Shown in pieces: positions 16,923 through 26,545 of a DNA stretch of 64,000 nt. The notes under the pieces were generated by a model. It ran no database searches, was not told the DNA's origin, and was given only the letters and a program-made list of their open reading frames with translations. The DNA comes from Martinezella lusitana (lineage in GTDB: Bacteria > Pseudomonadota > Alphaproteobacteria > Rhizobiales > Rhizobiaceae), in assembly GCF_016901135.1 (NCBI RefSeq), contig NZ_JAFEVL010000073.1:62001-126000 (forward strand), given 5' to 3'. Every line of letters starts with the position of its first letter. The stretch's first letter is position 1. The position numbers and the translations under genes are program-made.

Positions 16923-17867
16923 TCAGCGATCGACAATCTGCGCCTTGGAGCGCAGTTCGTCCATGTACTTCTTGTCGTTGGGGTTGACGCCCTGGGCGTT
17001 GTTCTTGCCGATATCCTCGGCACGGAAGACGGCCGCTGCTGCGACGTCATCATTCACCTGACGCTGCGAGCAGATCGCGATATATTCGACGCCGCGGTCC
17101 GTCACGACAGAGCTTGTCGTATTGCCTGAGGCCTTTTCGAGCAACGGCTTCCAGATTTCCGGAACTTCCGGTGCCAGAATGCGGCCGAGGTCCTGAACGG
17201 AAACATCGCGCATGGTCGCGGCAAACACCTTCGCCTGATCGCAACCTGGGAACTTGGAGCGCGACGCCTCGGCTTCGGCCTTGCGCGAATTCAGGATCGC
17301 GTTCCGCTTCGCCGTCGGGACGACGAAAATGATCTGCTTCAGGAAGTATTCCGTCGTGACCGGCTTCGACTTGTTTTCCGTCATGCGGGTCACGAGGTCG
17401 TCGTTCGATATGCGGCTGCTCGAACCGAAGCGGGCATTCACCACGCGCGGCCAGCTCATGGAAATGGCAATGTAGGATTTGAAGTGGTCGACGCCCACGC
17501 CCATCTTGTCGAGGATCTGGCCAAGCTGTTGTGGCGACATCTTGTTGCTGGCGGCAAAACGACCAAAGGCAGCGTCGACCTCCGTCGTAGACACCGACAT
17601 GCGCAGACGCGCTATTTCCGCACGCTTCAGCGTCTCATCGATGAGCTGCTCTTTCGCCGTTTTGGCAAGATCGCCCTTCTGACGCTGCAACTTGAGGAAG
17701 TTGACGCGTTTGGCAATGTCGCCTGATGTAATGACCTGGTTGTTGACAACGACCTTTACCTCACTTGCCGCGAAAGCAACGTCGCTGCTCGGCATGGCGA
17801 AGCTTGCCATAACCAGGGCCGCGGCTCCGAACAGCAGAGCACGCATCGGTGTCTTTCCAGAAAACAT
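16923..17867 (-). CDS. SurA-like periplasmic chaperone / peptidyl-prolyl isomerase
   Basis: 314 aa from the ATG at 17867. A signal peptide covers about residues 1-34 (RALLFGAAALVMASFA, cleavage near AFA-A). Then comes a SurA-type N-terminal chaperone domain (VVNNQVITSGDIAKRVNFLK, EQLIDETLKRAEI). The C-terminal half looks like a single divergent parvulin domain (FLKQIIFVVP, VQDLGRILAPEVPEIWKPLL), shorter than the two-parvulin E. coli SurA, and it has an unusual Cys pair (GCDQAK, AICSQ). It probably helps outer membrane protein folding, including LptD encoded just upstream. A hairpin in the 207-bp gap after lptD suggests a separate promoter. Confidence 0.85.
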   Translation of the reverse strand: MFSGKTPMRALLFGAAALVMASFAMPSSDVAFAASEVKVVVNNQVITSGDIAKRVNFLKLQRQKGDLAKTAKEQLIDETLKRAEIARLRMSVSTTEVDAAFGRFAASNKMSPQQLGQILDKMGVGVDHFKSYIAISMSWPRVVNARFGSSSRISNDDLVTRMTENKSKPVTTEYFLKQIIFVVPTAKRNAILNSRKAEAEASRSKFPGCDQAKVFAATMRDVSVQDLGRILAPEVPEIWKPLLEKASGNTTSSVVTDRGVEYIAICSQRQVNDDVAAAAVFRAEDIGKNNAQGVNPNDKKYMDELRSKAQIVDR

Positions 17868-18030
17868 CAATTACCCCTTCCCAAAGGTCTGTCTTGTCGG
17901 CATGCGCCATATCGGCACGCCATTGGCGCAATAAGGCAATTTTGCGCCACATGTCTACATCAAGCGCGATCAATTGCAAAATCCTTGCGGCGAAACAATG
18001 ACGCGAGGAATGATGATCCGTTTCAAAACG

Positions 18031-18058
18031 AAAGAGCCGGCTTTGAAGCCGGCTCTTT
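18031..18058. terminator. terminator hairpin after lptD
   Basis: Perfect 11-bp inverted repeat (AAAGAGCCGGC and complement) with a 6-nt loop, 17 bp past the lptD stop; the minus-strand exit reads CTCTTTCGTTTT. Confidence 0.75.
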
Positions 18059-18074
18059 GCAATTTTTCTACATA

Positions 18075-20453
18075 TCAGAACGTTGCGTCTTGGACGCTAC
18101 CGAGATTGACGTCACCGAGCGTACGGAAGGTCAGTCGGGCGCCGACGGACCAATCGCTTGCCGACTGATTGGTCGAGTCCTTCTTGTTCAGGAACGAAAC
18201 GCTGAAGATCGTGCATTCGTCCTCGTAAGACAGGCCGATGCCCTGACGGGTAACTTCGCTATTGTTGATATCGTAGCTTACCGTCCCGAAGACCGACCAA
18301 TATTCCTTGAACTTAATCTGCGCCCGCGTCTGGATTTCATCCTGATCGCTCGTGAAGCCATATTGCGGCTGAGCAGTAATGTGGGTGTAGATCAAATTCG
18401 TCTGGAATATATCGTTCGCGTAACCGACCGATGTGTCGCCGCGGCGGAACGCGAAGTCCTTCTCGTCGAAGCGATAGGATGTCGACAGCGAGATACCCTG
18501 CGGCGTCGTCAGGCCGAACATCGTGACATAGTCGGAACGGGTTGTTTCAAGTCCCGAATCCGCGCCGACGCCCGCCAGATCGGAGGTTGCGAAGGAGTTG
18601 CGGCCGGCAAGCTGGTAAGACTGGCCGAAGATGTGCTGCAACTTGTAGCCGTTGTCGAAGCTGCCCGTGTAGCGCCAACCGACGTTGGCGCGCGTGCCGC
18701 CTTCAATTCGGTCGAAGCCGGAGAACTTGTCGCGATCGAACAGATTTGTCGCATCGAAGACGAAGCTCTGTGCATCCTCATTCGGCAGCTGGCCGGCAAG
18801 TTGCTCATCAGGGCGCACATAAATCTGTGCGATCGGCTCGAACACATGCGTGCTGTTGCTCGTCGTGATGAGGAACGGGTACTTGGCTTCGAGACCGGCC
18901 GTCACCATGCCACGCGTCGCGTAGTCGCTGTTGTCGTAATTGCCGGAGTAAGTACCGGCTGCCGGCGCGTCCATATCGAGGCCGTAGACGTCACCGCGGG
19001 CTGCGGCCAACGGCGTCAGCACCAGACCTCCGTCGGTGGTGAAGGTGCGCTGCCACTGCAGTTCGGTGCTCAGGCGCGTATAGCTTCCGGAAAGACCGAG
19101 ATAGCGGTCGTTCAGGCTGGAGTCGCCAAGGTTGTTGACGTTGTCGAGCACCGAGGTCTTGTCACGCGATAGATTCGTTAGATTCACCGTCGCCGACAAC
19201 TCGCCGCCATAGACCGACTTCGGATCGACGTAGTGGTAGTCGATGCTCGGGTAAACGACGGCTTGCTGCTTTTCCGCAGTGCTGTTGTTGTCGGCATCCT
19301 GGATGTCGTAATAGAAAGCGCGCATGTCGAAATAATTGCGCTTTCCGAGACCGGTCAGGTAGATGTCGTTGGTATGGGTGCTCTGGCTGAGACCATCGAG
19401 CCCATATGTGCGCGAGAAATTGTTGTCGCTCTGCGCCATGACATCCCAGCCGAAGGTCCAGCGAGGATTGATCTTGAAGTCCGCCTTGGAGCTGATCATG
19501 CCGCGCGTCTTGTGCTCGGCATCGCTGGTCCCCGCGGTAAATGTGCTGGGATCCATCTGACTGATGCCGGCGACATGCAGGACATGCGTGCCGTTTTCAA
19601 AGCGCTGACGGAACTCGCCCTCGAGCAGCAGGCCTTGGCTGGTGTAGCCGGTGGCACTGACCGTCGCATCCATGCTGGGCGATATGACGTAATAATATGG
19701 AACCTTCAGGCCAACACCGAGGTGCTGCGAGATGCTCATCGACGGAAACAGGAAGCCGGATTTGCGCTTCACCGTATTGTCGGGAACTTCGATCCACGGG
19801 ACATAGGCGATCGGCAGGCCGAACAGCTCGAAACGGGCATGCTCGAGACGCACGGTATGCGTCACGCCGTTCTGGACAACGCGCCGTGCCTTCACCTGCC
19901 ATAGCGGCGCCCGACCCTGCTCGGAGCAGGCCTTACAAGCCGTATAGACGCCCTTTGTCAGAATCAACTGAGTGCCGCCGACACGCTCGCCCTTTTCGGC
20001 GACCATGCGGGTGTTGTCGGGCATTTCGATGCGTAGGGAGTTAACGAAGCCGTCCGAGAAGCTGTCGGTGACGTCCATTTTGTCACCGTACATGCGATTG
20101 CCGTCCGGGCTGATCAGCTCGACATTGCCGATGGCCGTCATCCGTCCGGATTTCTGATTATATTCAACCCTCTGGGCGACCATTCTATAGCCGCCATAGT
20201 TGATCTGAACGGCACCGCTGGCGGTGACGACCTGTGTGTCCTTGTTATAGACCAATTCATTGGACGAGAGGACGAGCTTAGAGCCCTCCGGCACCTTGAC
20301 CTGGATGGGAGAGGCCACGGCGCCAGTACCGCCATTGTTGTTGTTGGCCTGGGCATAAACTGCGACAGGACTCATGATATACGCGCTTGCGGCCGTACCC
20401 GTAACCAGGGCACCCACAAACTTCCTGATACTCTTGCGGTTGGCTGCCGCCAC
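18075..20453 (-). CDS. lptD: LPS-assembly protein LptD
   Basis: 792 aa, GTG start directly after the lptG stop. A signal sequence ends near AVYA-Q at residue 35. An OstA/LptA-like jellyroll follows (about 55-165), then the large C-terminal beta-barrel. It inserts LPS into the outer leaflet with LptE. Only three cysteines are present (173, 176 and 747), in place of the four of E. coli; a CxxC to C-terminal Cys bridge would be needed for the usual inter-domain disulfide. Contiguous with lptF and lptG, which energise the same export bridge. Confidence 0.96.
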   Translation of the reverse strand: MAAANRKSIRKFVGALVTGTAASAYIMSPVAVYAQANNNNGGTGAVASPIQVKVPEGSKLVLSSNELVYNKDTQVVTASGAVQINYGGYRMVAQRVEYNQKSGRMTAIGNVELISPDGNRMYGDKMDVTDSFSDGFVNSLRIEMPDNTRMVAEKGERVGGTQLILTKGVYTACKACSEQGRAPLWQVKARRVVQNGVTHTVRLEHARFELFGLPIAYVPWIEVPDNTVKRKSGFLFPSMSISQHLGVGLKVPYYYVISPSMDATVSATGYTSQGLLLEGEFRQRFENGTHVLHVAGISQMDPSTFTAGTSDAEHKTRGMISSKADFKINPRWTFGWDVMAQSDNNFSRTYGLDGLSQSTHTNDIYLTGLGKRNYFDMRAFYYDIQDADNNSTAEKQQAVVYPSIDYHYVDPKSVYGGELSATVNLTNLSRDKTSVLDNVNNLGDSSLNDRYLGLSGSYTRLSTELQWQRTFTTDGGLVLTPLAAARGDVYGLDMDAPAAGTYSGNYDNSDYATRGMVTAGLEAKYPFLITTSNSTHVFEPIAQIYVRPDEQLAGQLPNEDAQSFVFDATNLFDRDKFSGFDRIEGGTRANVGWRYTGSFDNGYKLQHIFGQSYQLAGRNSFATSDLAGVGADSGLETTRSDYVTMFGLTTPQGISLSTSYRFDEKDFAFRRGDTSVGYANDIFQTNLIYTHITAQPQYGFTSDQDEIQTRAQIKFKEYWSVFGTVSYDINNSEVTRQGIGLSYEDECTIFSVSFLNKKDSTNQSASDWSVGARLTFRTLGDVNLGSVQDATF

Positions 20454-21539
20454 TTAGCCGTCCTCCTGATGAAGCAGGATCGTTGCTCCGAATGCTAATG
20501 CGACGATCACGGGTATCCATGTCGCCACGAAGGGAGGAACCACTCCGCTGCTCCCGAATGCCTTTACAAGCACGGTGACAACATAAAGCACGAAGCCTGA
20601 GAGGATTCCACCCAGAATCACGGAGCGCGATTGGTTGAATCTACTGAATTTTAACGAGACTGTTGCTGCGATCAATGTCATTGCCACCAGAAGGAATGGT
20701 TGCGACAGCAGCGAGTGAAATTGTGTTTGGAGTGCGTTGGTCGATATGCCGAAGGAGCGTGCGACCTTTATTCGATTAGAAAGATCATAAAAAGCAATGG
20801 TTTCCGGCTGTGCCAAGCGCTGGGAAACGAAATCCTGTTTCAGATTCGTACGGACTTGTACCGAGTTCCTGCGGTCAGGGATTTCGCCCGGCCGCCGCTC
20901 GACGACATTGTTAAGAAGCCAGTAACCATCTTCCAACTTTGCCGACTGCGCATCCTGCCGGAGAACGATATTTCCCTGTGAATCGAAGTGGATAAAGACG
21001 ACGGTCATCAACGTCGTCCCGTTGTTCAGGACGGCCTTGGCGCCAATGATCACGTCGTCTTTCCCGTCCGACTGACGCAGCCACGGCACCGAAAGTGTAT
21101 TGCGATAGGACGGGTCGCCGCGCAGGTCGGCCTCCATCGTCTCCGCCTGTCGCTGGCCCCATGCCGCCACCGGATTGAGGGCGAACATGGTCAGCAGGCC
21201 GACGCAGAAGGCGCCCAGTATGAACGGCATCATGAATTGCCAGACCGAGATGCCGGCGGCGCGCGCTATCACCAGTTCGCGGCGCCGGTTGAGCGCGATC
21301 AGTACCGTCATGCCGACGAAGAGGGCGATGAACGGCACAGTCTGCTGCAGAATGAACGGCAACCTGACCGCCGTCATCACCAAGCCGAGGGAAACGGTGT
21401 ACCCGGGCAGTCCCGCGAGCCGGCCGGCGGTCTCACTGAAATCGACGAGGTAGACGATGGAGATGACACCCAGGAAAAACCAGAAGGTCGTCACGATGTA
21501 GCGGACGAAGAAGTAACGCCCGAGTGTGCCGAAGATCAT
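20454..21539 (-). CDS. lptG: LPS export ABC transporter permease LptG
   Basis: 361 aa. LptF/LptG family: TM helices near residues 12-30, 55-80 and 97-120, a periplasmic beta-jellyroll in the middle, and three TM helices at the C-terminus (VAMTLIAATVSL and following). With LptF and LptB it extracts LPS from the inner membrane and pushes it to LptC/A/D. Its ATG overlaps the lptF stop by 4 bp and its TAA abuts the lptD start, so the three are tightly coupled. Confidence 0.96.
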   Translation of the reverse strand: MIFGTLGRYFFVRYIVTTFWFFLGVISIVYLVDFSETAGRLAGLPGYTVSLGLVMTAVRLPFILQQTVPFIALFVGMTVLIALNRRRELVIARAAGISVWQFMMPFILGAFCVGLLTMFALNPVAAWGQRQAETMEADLRGDPSYRNTLSVPWLRQSDGKDDVIIGAKAVLNNGTTLMTVVFIHFDSQGNIVLRQDAQSAKLEDGYWLLNNVVERRPGEIPDRRNSVQVRTNLKQDFVSQRLAQPETIAFYDLSNRIKVARSFGISTNALQTQFHSLLSQPFLLVAMTLIAATVSLKFSRFNQSRSVILGGILSGFVLYVVTVLVKAFGSSGVVPPFVATWIPVIVALAFGATILLHQEDG

Positions 21540-22714
21540 GCGCCGCTCCCGTTGGAATTGCCGGGTGTTGCGGGCATGCGATCCTGGACCTTCTGTCTCC
21601 AGTTGCTGAGCCGGTTGCGGATCGAGACCGGCATCGTCATCTTCCGGTTTCTGAACAGCAGCACGATCGCGATGAGAGCCGAGATGATGTTGATGCCGTA
21701 GAGAACGCCAATGAATTTAGGTGTATTCTCGATCTGATTGGCAGCGTAGAAATCCGCCCAGCGCAGCGCAAAAGCTATGGTCAGCGCCGACACCATGGGG
21801 TGCAGACGTGCTTCGCGATGCGACCGCGCGTCGCCGGCGATGACCAGCGATATCAGCGCGAATATGGCGGGAAGAGCCCAGTCGTTGAGGCGTCTGTGCA
21901 ATTCTGCCCGGTAGCCGGCAGGTTTGGCCTTGTAGTCCGCATCGTTCGGATCCGGATTGAGCAGGAAACCGAGGTCACGGTCGCTGGCGCGCACGGTCGC
22001 CTGGCCACGGCTCTGCGTCATGTCGGAGAGATCGAAGGAATAGGAATCGAAATTTATGATCGAGACATCGCCATCGGGTGTTTTGCGATGGACCTCGCCG
22101 TCCTTCATCAACAGCGACGTGCCGCTCGGATCGACGGCGCCTTCTTTCGCATAATAGATGAGATCGAAGGCAGGATCGCGGGAGTCGACGACGAACAGCC
22201 CCTTTAGAATACGTCCCGACATGCGCTGGCTGATCTGTACGTAAAGACCATCCTCGATACGCCGGAAGTTCTTCTCTTCGATGACGGTGGAAAGAAGGTC
22301 GGCATAGGCCTCTGCGACCATCTGGCGGGCAGCGACGCGAGCCTTGGGCTCGACCACATTATCAACGAAGAAGGAGAAAAGACTGATCGCAATGGCAAGA
22401 ATCATGATCGGGCGGATGATGATGCTTCGTTTCGCACCGGCCGCTTCCATGACCGTAAGCTCCGAATCGCTGTTCATCGCCGTCAGCGTCTGCGTGATGC
22501 CGATGACCAATGCGAAGGGCAGAACGATCGGAAGGATCGTGGGCAGGATAAGGGTCGCAAGCTTTGCGAATGACCCGATCGACTGGCCGCTGTCGGTCAC
22601 GAGGTTGATGCGCTGCAGCACCTGGGTCGTCCAGATAATAGCGAGCACCGGCAGCAACGCCACCAGGAACATCATACCGACACGCCGTACGATATAGGTT
22701 TCGAATAACTTCAT
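21536..22714 (-). CDS. lptF: LPS export ABC transporter permease LptF
   Basis: 392 aa from the ATG at 22714 (MKLFETYIVRRVGMMFL), the conserved family start; the frame opens 48 bp earlier. Six TM helices flank a central periplasmic domain; the first membrane pair and MNSDSELTVMEAAGAKRS (coupling helix contacting LptB) are recognisable. Partner of LptG. It has a short cytoplasmic C-terminal tail rich in basic residues and Asn. The PAP2 phosphatase gene lies about 100 bp upstream in the same direction. Confidence 0.96.
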   Translation of the reverse strand: MKLFETYIVRRVGMMFLVALLPVLAIIWTTQVLQRINLVTDSGQSIGSFAKLATLILPTILPIVLPFALVIGITQTLTAMNSDSELTVMEAAGAKRSIIIRPIMILAIAISLFSFFVDNVVEPKARVAARQMVAEAYADLLSTVIEEKNFRRIEDGLYVQISQRMSGRILKGLFVVDSRDPAFDLIYYAKEGAVDPSGTSLLMKDGEVHRKTPDGDVSIINFDSYSFDLSDMTQSRGQATVRASDRDLGFLLNPDPNDADYKAKPAGYRAELHRRLNDWALPAIFALISLVIAGDARSHREARLHPMVSALTIAFALRWADFYAANQIENTPKFIGVLYGINIISALIAIVLLFRNRKMTMPVSIRNRLSNWRQKVQDRMPATPGNSNGSGA

Positions 22715-22816
22715 GCCGGCCCTTAAACGCAACGCCCGTCGAGCGAGCCGACAGAGATTCATCCTCCTCTACGCTGTTTGCGTTTTTTTGGCGACAACCA
22801 ACTCGCAAAAAAATCG

Positions 22817-23599
22817 TTAATTTTCCGAGATTCTTCTGTTGTGTGTCGTTTGGGATAATGCCAGCAGCGCGGCGAATATGACAAGCGAGGAAAGCCAGCC
22901 GAGGACGGCATCGGACAGGTAATGGCCGCCGAAAGCCACTCTGAGCGCCGGAATGAGGATGGAGACGGCGGCGATCGGCAGGGCGACCGCCGTACGACGC
23001 GGTTGCGGGATGATGAAGATCAGGCAGAACAGCCAACCCGCGGCGGCGGCTTCGCCCGAGATGAACGAACAGTTGCTGACACATTTGCCGGCGAAGGATC
23101 CCGCATGCACGAAATCGAGCGTGCCGCCGAACAGATCGGTTTGCCTGGGGCGGGGACGACCCGAGAAGGCTTTCAGCCAGAGATTGACGATCAGGACCGG
23201 ACCAAGCAGCAACGAGCCGAGCGCGATCTTGAGGTTGCGGGCTCTGAGCTTGTTGAAGGTTGCGCCGTGTTGCTGCCAGCACTGGAACAGCATCCAACAG
23301 AGGATGATGGCCGTGATATAGGGGAGCTGGAAAAACATCTCCCGCAGCAGGCGCATATGCTGATCGTCATTATAAGGGAAAATGCCGCAGATCTGATCGG
23401 GCCTGGCAAGGGCGAGGCACTGCTTGGGCAGGAAGAACATGTTCGCGACGGCGAGGTCGATCTGCGGAAACAGCGAGAACAGACCCAGCAGCAGCCACCA
23501 GAGGCAGAAGAGCGCGATGAAGGTGTCACCCGCGGTGCGCGGGCGCAGGTTTTCAGGAATGCGGTCTTCGCGGTTGAGGCTGTTGAAGTCTATGATCAA
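22817..23599 (-). CDS. PAP2-family membrane phosphatase, possible lipid A phosphatase
   Basis: 260 aa from a TTG at 23599 preceded by GGAAAG; the frame opens at another TTG at 23650 with no good ribosome site. Six likely TM helices. The lipid phosphatase triad motifs are present with a twist: Lys143-x6-Arg150-Pro (KAFSGRPRP), then CSFISGE at 177-183 where PSGH is usual, and Arg220-x5-His226-x3-Asp230. Position upstream of lptF-lptG-lptD suggests a lipid A or undecaprenyl phosphate substrate, as for the rhizobial LpxE/LpxF enzymes, but this is inference. Confidence 0.8.
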   Translation of the reverse strand: MIIDFNSLNREDRIPENLRPRTAGDTFIALFCLWWLLLGLFSLFPQIDLAVANMFFLPKQCLALARPDQICGIFPYNDDQHMRLLREMFFQLPYITAIILCWMLFQCWQQHGATFNKLRARNLKIALGSLLLGPVLIVNLWLKAFSGRPRPRQTDLFGGTLDFVHAGSFAGKCVSNCSFISGEAAAAGWLFCLIFIIPQPRRTAVALPIAAVSILIPALRVAFGGHYLSDAVLGWLSSLVIFAALLALSQTTHNRRISEN

Positions 23600-23806
23600 G
23601 GTGGCTTTCCGGCAAAGAATGGCGCCGCCCGATGGCGGCGAAAACACCAATGCGCTTAGCCTAGCTGCGCTAAATGACAGGGATTTGAAGCCGCGAAGTT
23701 CGTTTCTTCGGGGGAACGCTTTGCCAAAGGCTTGTATTGCCTAGGCAAACCTTGAATGATGACCACCGAAATTATTCTTGTAATACGCATGGTAATCGGA
23801 GCCGAA

Positions 23807-25303
23807 ATGTCTGTGAAATTCGAGATTTCCTTCGCCAAGTCGGTCCGCCTTAGTGGTGGTCTGGCCATTCTCCTGAAAGACACCGACAGTGAGCTGCCGG
23901 CGGGTGCCGAGAGCGCCGATCCGGCTCATGTTTTCGCCAAGGCCGCGCCCATTTCCGGCTTCAAGGCCAAGGCATTGAACAGCCTTGATATTATCGCTCC
24001 CGAAGCCGCGCCGGTCGACAGGATCATCGTCATCGGCACTGGCAAGGCGACGAACCTGAGCGTGCATGACTGGTTGAAGCTCGGCGGCAGTGCCGCGGCA
24101 AAAATCCGCAATGTGGAGAAGGTGGCCATCTTCCTCGATGCCCCGGCCATCAAGGTCGGAGCCAGGGAGGCCGCGGATTTCGCGTTGGGCATGTTACTGC
24201 GCGCCTATAGCTTCGATACCTACAAGACGAAGAAGGGTGATGACGACGAGAAGGCTGGCGCCCGCAAGCCCGTCAAGGTCACGATCGTCACCCAGGAGGC
24301 CGCTGCCGCCAAAAAGCTTTTCGCGGCTTCCGAGGCAATTGCCGGCGGCGTGATTCTTGCGCGTGATCTCGTCAACGAGCCGCCGAATGTCCTCGGTCCC
24401 GTCGAGTTTGCGGCCAAGGCGAAGGAGCTGGAAAAGCTCGGCGTCGAGGTCGAGATTCTGACCGAGCGTGAGATGCGCCGGTTCGGCATGGGCGCGCTGC
24501 TCGGCGTCGCGCAGGGCTCCGTCCGGCCGCCGCGCCTGGTGATCATGCACTGGAAGGGCGGCAAGTCGAAGGACAAGCCCGTCGCCTTCATCGGCAAGGG
24601 TGTCGTCTTCGACACCGGCGGCATTTCCATCAAGCCGGCCGCCGGCATGGAGGACATGAAGGGTGACATGGGCGGGGCCGCAGCCGTTACCGGCCTGATG
24701 CACACGCTCGCCGCCCGTGGCGCCAAGGTCAACGCGATCGGCGTCATCGGCCTCGTCGAGAACATGCCTGACGGCAACGCCCAGCGGCCGGGCGACATCG
24801 TCACCTCCATGTCCGGCCAGACGATCGAAATCATCAACACCGACGCCGAAGGCCGGCTCGTTCTCTGCGATGCGCTCTGGTACACCAACGATCGCTTCAA
24901 GCCGCAGTTCATGATCAACTTGGCGACCCTGACCGGCGCGATCCTGGTCGCCCTCGGCAATCTGCAAGCCGGCCTGTTCAGCAACGACGACAAGCTGGCG
25001 AACGAGCTGACAGCTGCGGGTCTCGTCACCGATGAACGCCTGTGGCGCATGCCGCTCGGCAAGGACTACGACAAGATGATCGACAGCAAGTTCGCCGATA
25101 TGAAAAACACCGGCGGCCGCCATGCCGGCTCGATCACTGCCGCGCAGTTCCTCAAGCGCTTCGTCGGGGAAACACCATGGGCGCATCTCGATATTGCCGG
25201 TACGGCGATGGGCTCGGTTCAGGATGAGATCAATCAATCCTGGGGCTCCGGTTTCGGCGTGCGCCTGCTCGACGAGCTGGTCCGCGCAAACTACGAATCG
25301 TGA
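23807..25303 (+). CDS. pepA: leucyl aminopeptidase (M17)
   Basis: 498 aa from the ATG at 23807 (MSVKFEISFAKSV); the frame opens 51 bp earlier. The C-terminal catalytic domain has the two-metal site: GKGVVFDTGGISIKPAAGM, MKGDMGGAAAV and the family signature NTDAEGRLVLCDAL. It releases N-terminal residues from peptides and in some bacteria also binds DNA. Divergent from the PAP2 gene, and 32 bp before holC, an order also seen in gammaproteobacteria. Confidence 0.96.
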   Translation: MSVKFEISFAKSVRLSGGLAILLKDTDSELPAGAESADPAHVFAKAAPISGFKAKALNSLDIIAPEAAPVDRIIVIGTGKATNLSVHDWLKLGGSAAAKIRNVEKVAIFLDAPAIKVGAREAADFALGMLLRAYSFDTYKTKKGDDDEKAGARKPVKVTIVTQEAAAAKKLFAASEAIAGGVILARDLVNEPPNVLGPVEFAAKAKELEKLGVEVEILTEREMRRFGMGALLGVAQGSVRPPRLVIMHWKGGKSKDKPVAFIGKGVVFDTGGISIKPAAGMEDMKGDMGGAAAVTGLMHTLAARGAKVNAIGVIGLVENMPDGNAQRPGDIVTSMSGQTIEIINTDAEGRLVLCDALWYTNDRFKPQFMINLATLTGAILVALGNLQAGLFSNDDKLANELTAAGLVTDERLWRMPLGKDYDKMIDSKFADMKNTGGRHAGSITAAQFLKRFVGETPWAHLDIAGTAMGSVQDEINQSWGSGFGVRLLDELVRANYES

Positions 25304-25335
25304 CCAGCCTGGCCTTGTGAGATAGAAGGAGCGAC

Positions 25336-25785
25336 ATGACCGACGTTCTCTTCTATCACCTGACGGAATCGAAGCTCGAAGACGCCCTGCCGCCGCTGAT
25401 CGACAAAAGCGTCGAGCGTGGCTGGCAGGTTGCTGTCCAGATGCGCGAGCCGGCGCGGCGCGATCTCCTCGATGCCCATCTCTGGACCTACCGCGAGGAC
25501 AGTTTCCTGCCGCACGGCACGGATGAGGGCGAGATGGCGGACCGGCAGCCGGTGCTGCTGACGGTCTCGCCCGACAACATCAACAACGCCAGCGTACGTT
25601 TCTTCATCGATGGCGCCGAAGCCATTGATGTCGGGTACTACCAGCGCGTCGTGTTGATGTTCGATGGCTATGATCAGGAGCAGCTGGAAAGCGCGCGCGC
25701 CCAATGGAAGCGCCTGAAAGGCGAGGGGCATAGCCTCACCTATTGGCAGCAGACCCAGGACGGCCGCTGGGAGAAAAAGGCGTGA
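25336..25785 (+). CDS. holC: DNA polymerase III subunit chi
   Basis: 149 aa. The N-terminus VLFYHLTESKLEDALPPLID and DAHLWTYREDSFLPHG match the chi family; a C-terminal EQLESARAQWKRLKGEGHSL-type helix follows. Chi links the clamp loader to single-strand binding protein. AGAAGGAG precedes the ATG. Probably co-transcribed with pepA. A two-palindrome repeat element follows the gene. Confidence 0.93.
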   Translation: MTDVLFYHLTESKLEDALPPLIDKSVERGWQVAVQMREPARRDLLDAHLWTYREDSFLPHGTDEGEMADRQPVLLTVSPDNINNASVRFFIDGAEAIDVGYYQRVVLMFDGYDQEQLESARAQWKRLKGEGHSLTYWQQTQDGRWEKKA

Positions 25786-25786
25786 C

Positions 25787-25894
25787 GCTCTAGAGCAATT
25801 CCAGCAAAAGTGCGAAGCGGTTTTGCGTCCGGAATTGCGTGAAAACAAAGAGACAGAGCATTTCCGTGACTCCGTTTAAAACGGAAATGCTTTA
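25787..25894. repeat. RIME-like double palindromic repeat
   Basis: Two palindromic units in about 108 bp: GCAATTCC (25795-25802) with GGAATTGC (25831-25838), and GCATTTCCGT (25858-25867) with ACGGAAATGC (25881-25890). This is a familiar rhizobial intergenic repeat. It lies between the convergent holC and GrpB genes and may also terminate both. Confidence 0.75.
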
Positions 25895-25927
25895 GCCGCT
25901 CCCGTTTCGGGGACGCGGCAACCAGGC

Positions 25928-26473
25928 TCATTCAGCTTCCGCTACGATCTTGCTGATGAAATCCGCCTTCGCTGCGGTATAGGCCGCGCGGTTGTCGGCA
26001 TATTTTGCCGCAAGCTCCACCTTCAGCGCTTCGTAGGCATGGGCAATATCCGGGCGACTGCGCAAGCGGTCGCGGAAGACGATGAAATGACGCCAATTCG
26101 AGCCGCCATGTTCGACGACATGGACCAGATGCGTGCGGGTATCGCCTGCGATATCGCGGCCGAAAATGTGGTCGTTGGGGACAATATTGCTGCCGGCATA
26201 GTCATAGCCGATGGATGCCATCGGCTCGATACAGGCAAGACCGTCCTCGAAGCGCCGAACGCCGACGGCAATGTCGATGATCGGTTTGGCCTTTATCTCC
26301 GGAATGGCGGTACTGCCAAAATGCTGGATCTCGATGACGAGGTCGCCGAGCGCGCCGCGAATGGCGGCTTCCTCCAGCAAATAGGCCTCGTGCCATTTCT
26401 GGTTCGGCTCGGCAAGTTTGACAGTCTTGTTGCGGACGCCAAGGCCGAAGGATTGTTCATGTTCCGATGCCAT
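25928..26473 (-). CDS. GrpB family protein
   Basis: 181 aa from the ATG at 26473; an in-frame TTG two codons upstream is possible. FGSTAIPEIKAKPIIDIAVG is the GrpB (UPF0157) core, a nucleotidyltransferase-like fold with GS and DxD-like residues. Function is not established for the family; some members are fused to dephospho-CoA kinase. It stands alone between a repeat element and the sugar dehydrogenase gene, both minus strand, separated by 72 bp. Confidence 0.85.
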   Translation of the reverse strand: MASEHEQSFGLGVRNKTVKLAEPNQKWHEAYLLEEAAIRGALGDLVIEIQHFGSTAIPEIKAKPIIDIAVGVRRFEDGLACIEPMASIGYDYAGSNIVPNDHIFGRDIAGDTRTHLVHVVEHGGSNWRHFIVFRDRLRSRPDIAHAYEALKVELAAKYADNRAAYTAAKADFISKIVAEAE

Positions 26474-26545
26474 CGGCAACTCCCCGATGATGACAATGCG
26501 CTAAGCTAGCATGTTGCGCAGCCTATCTCACATCGGGGAATGCGA

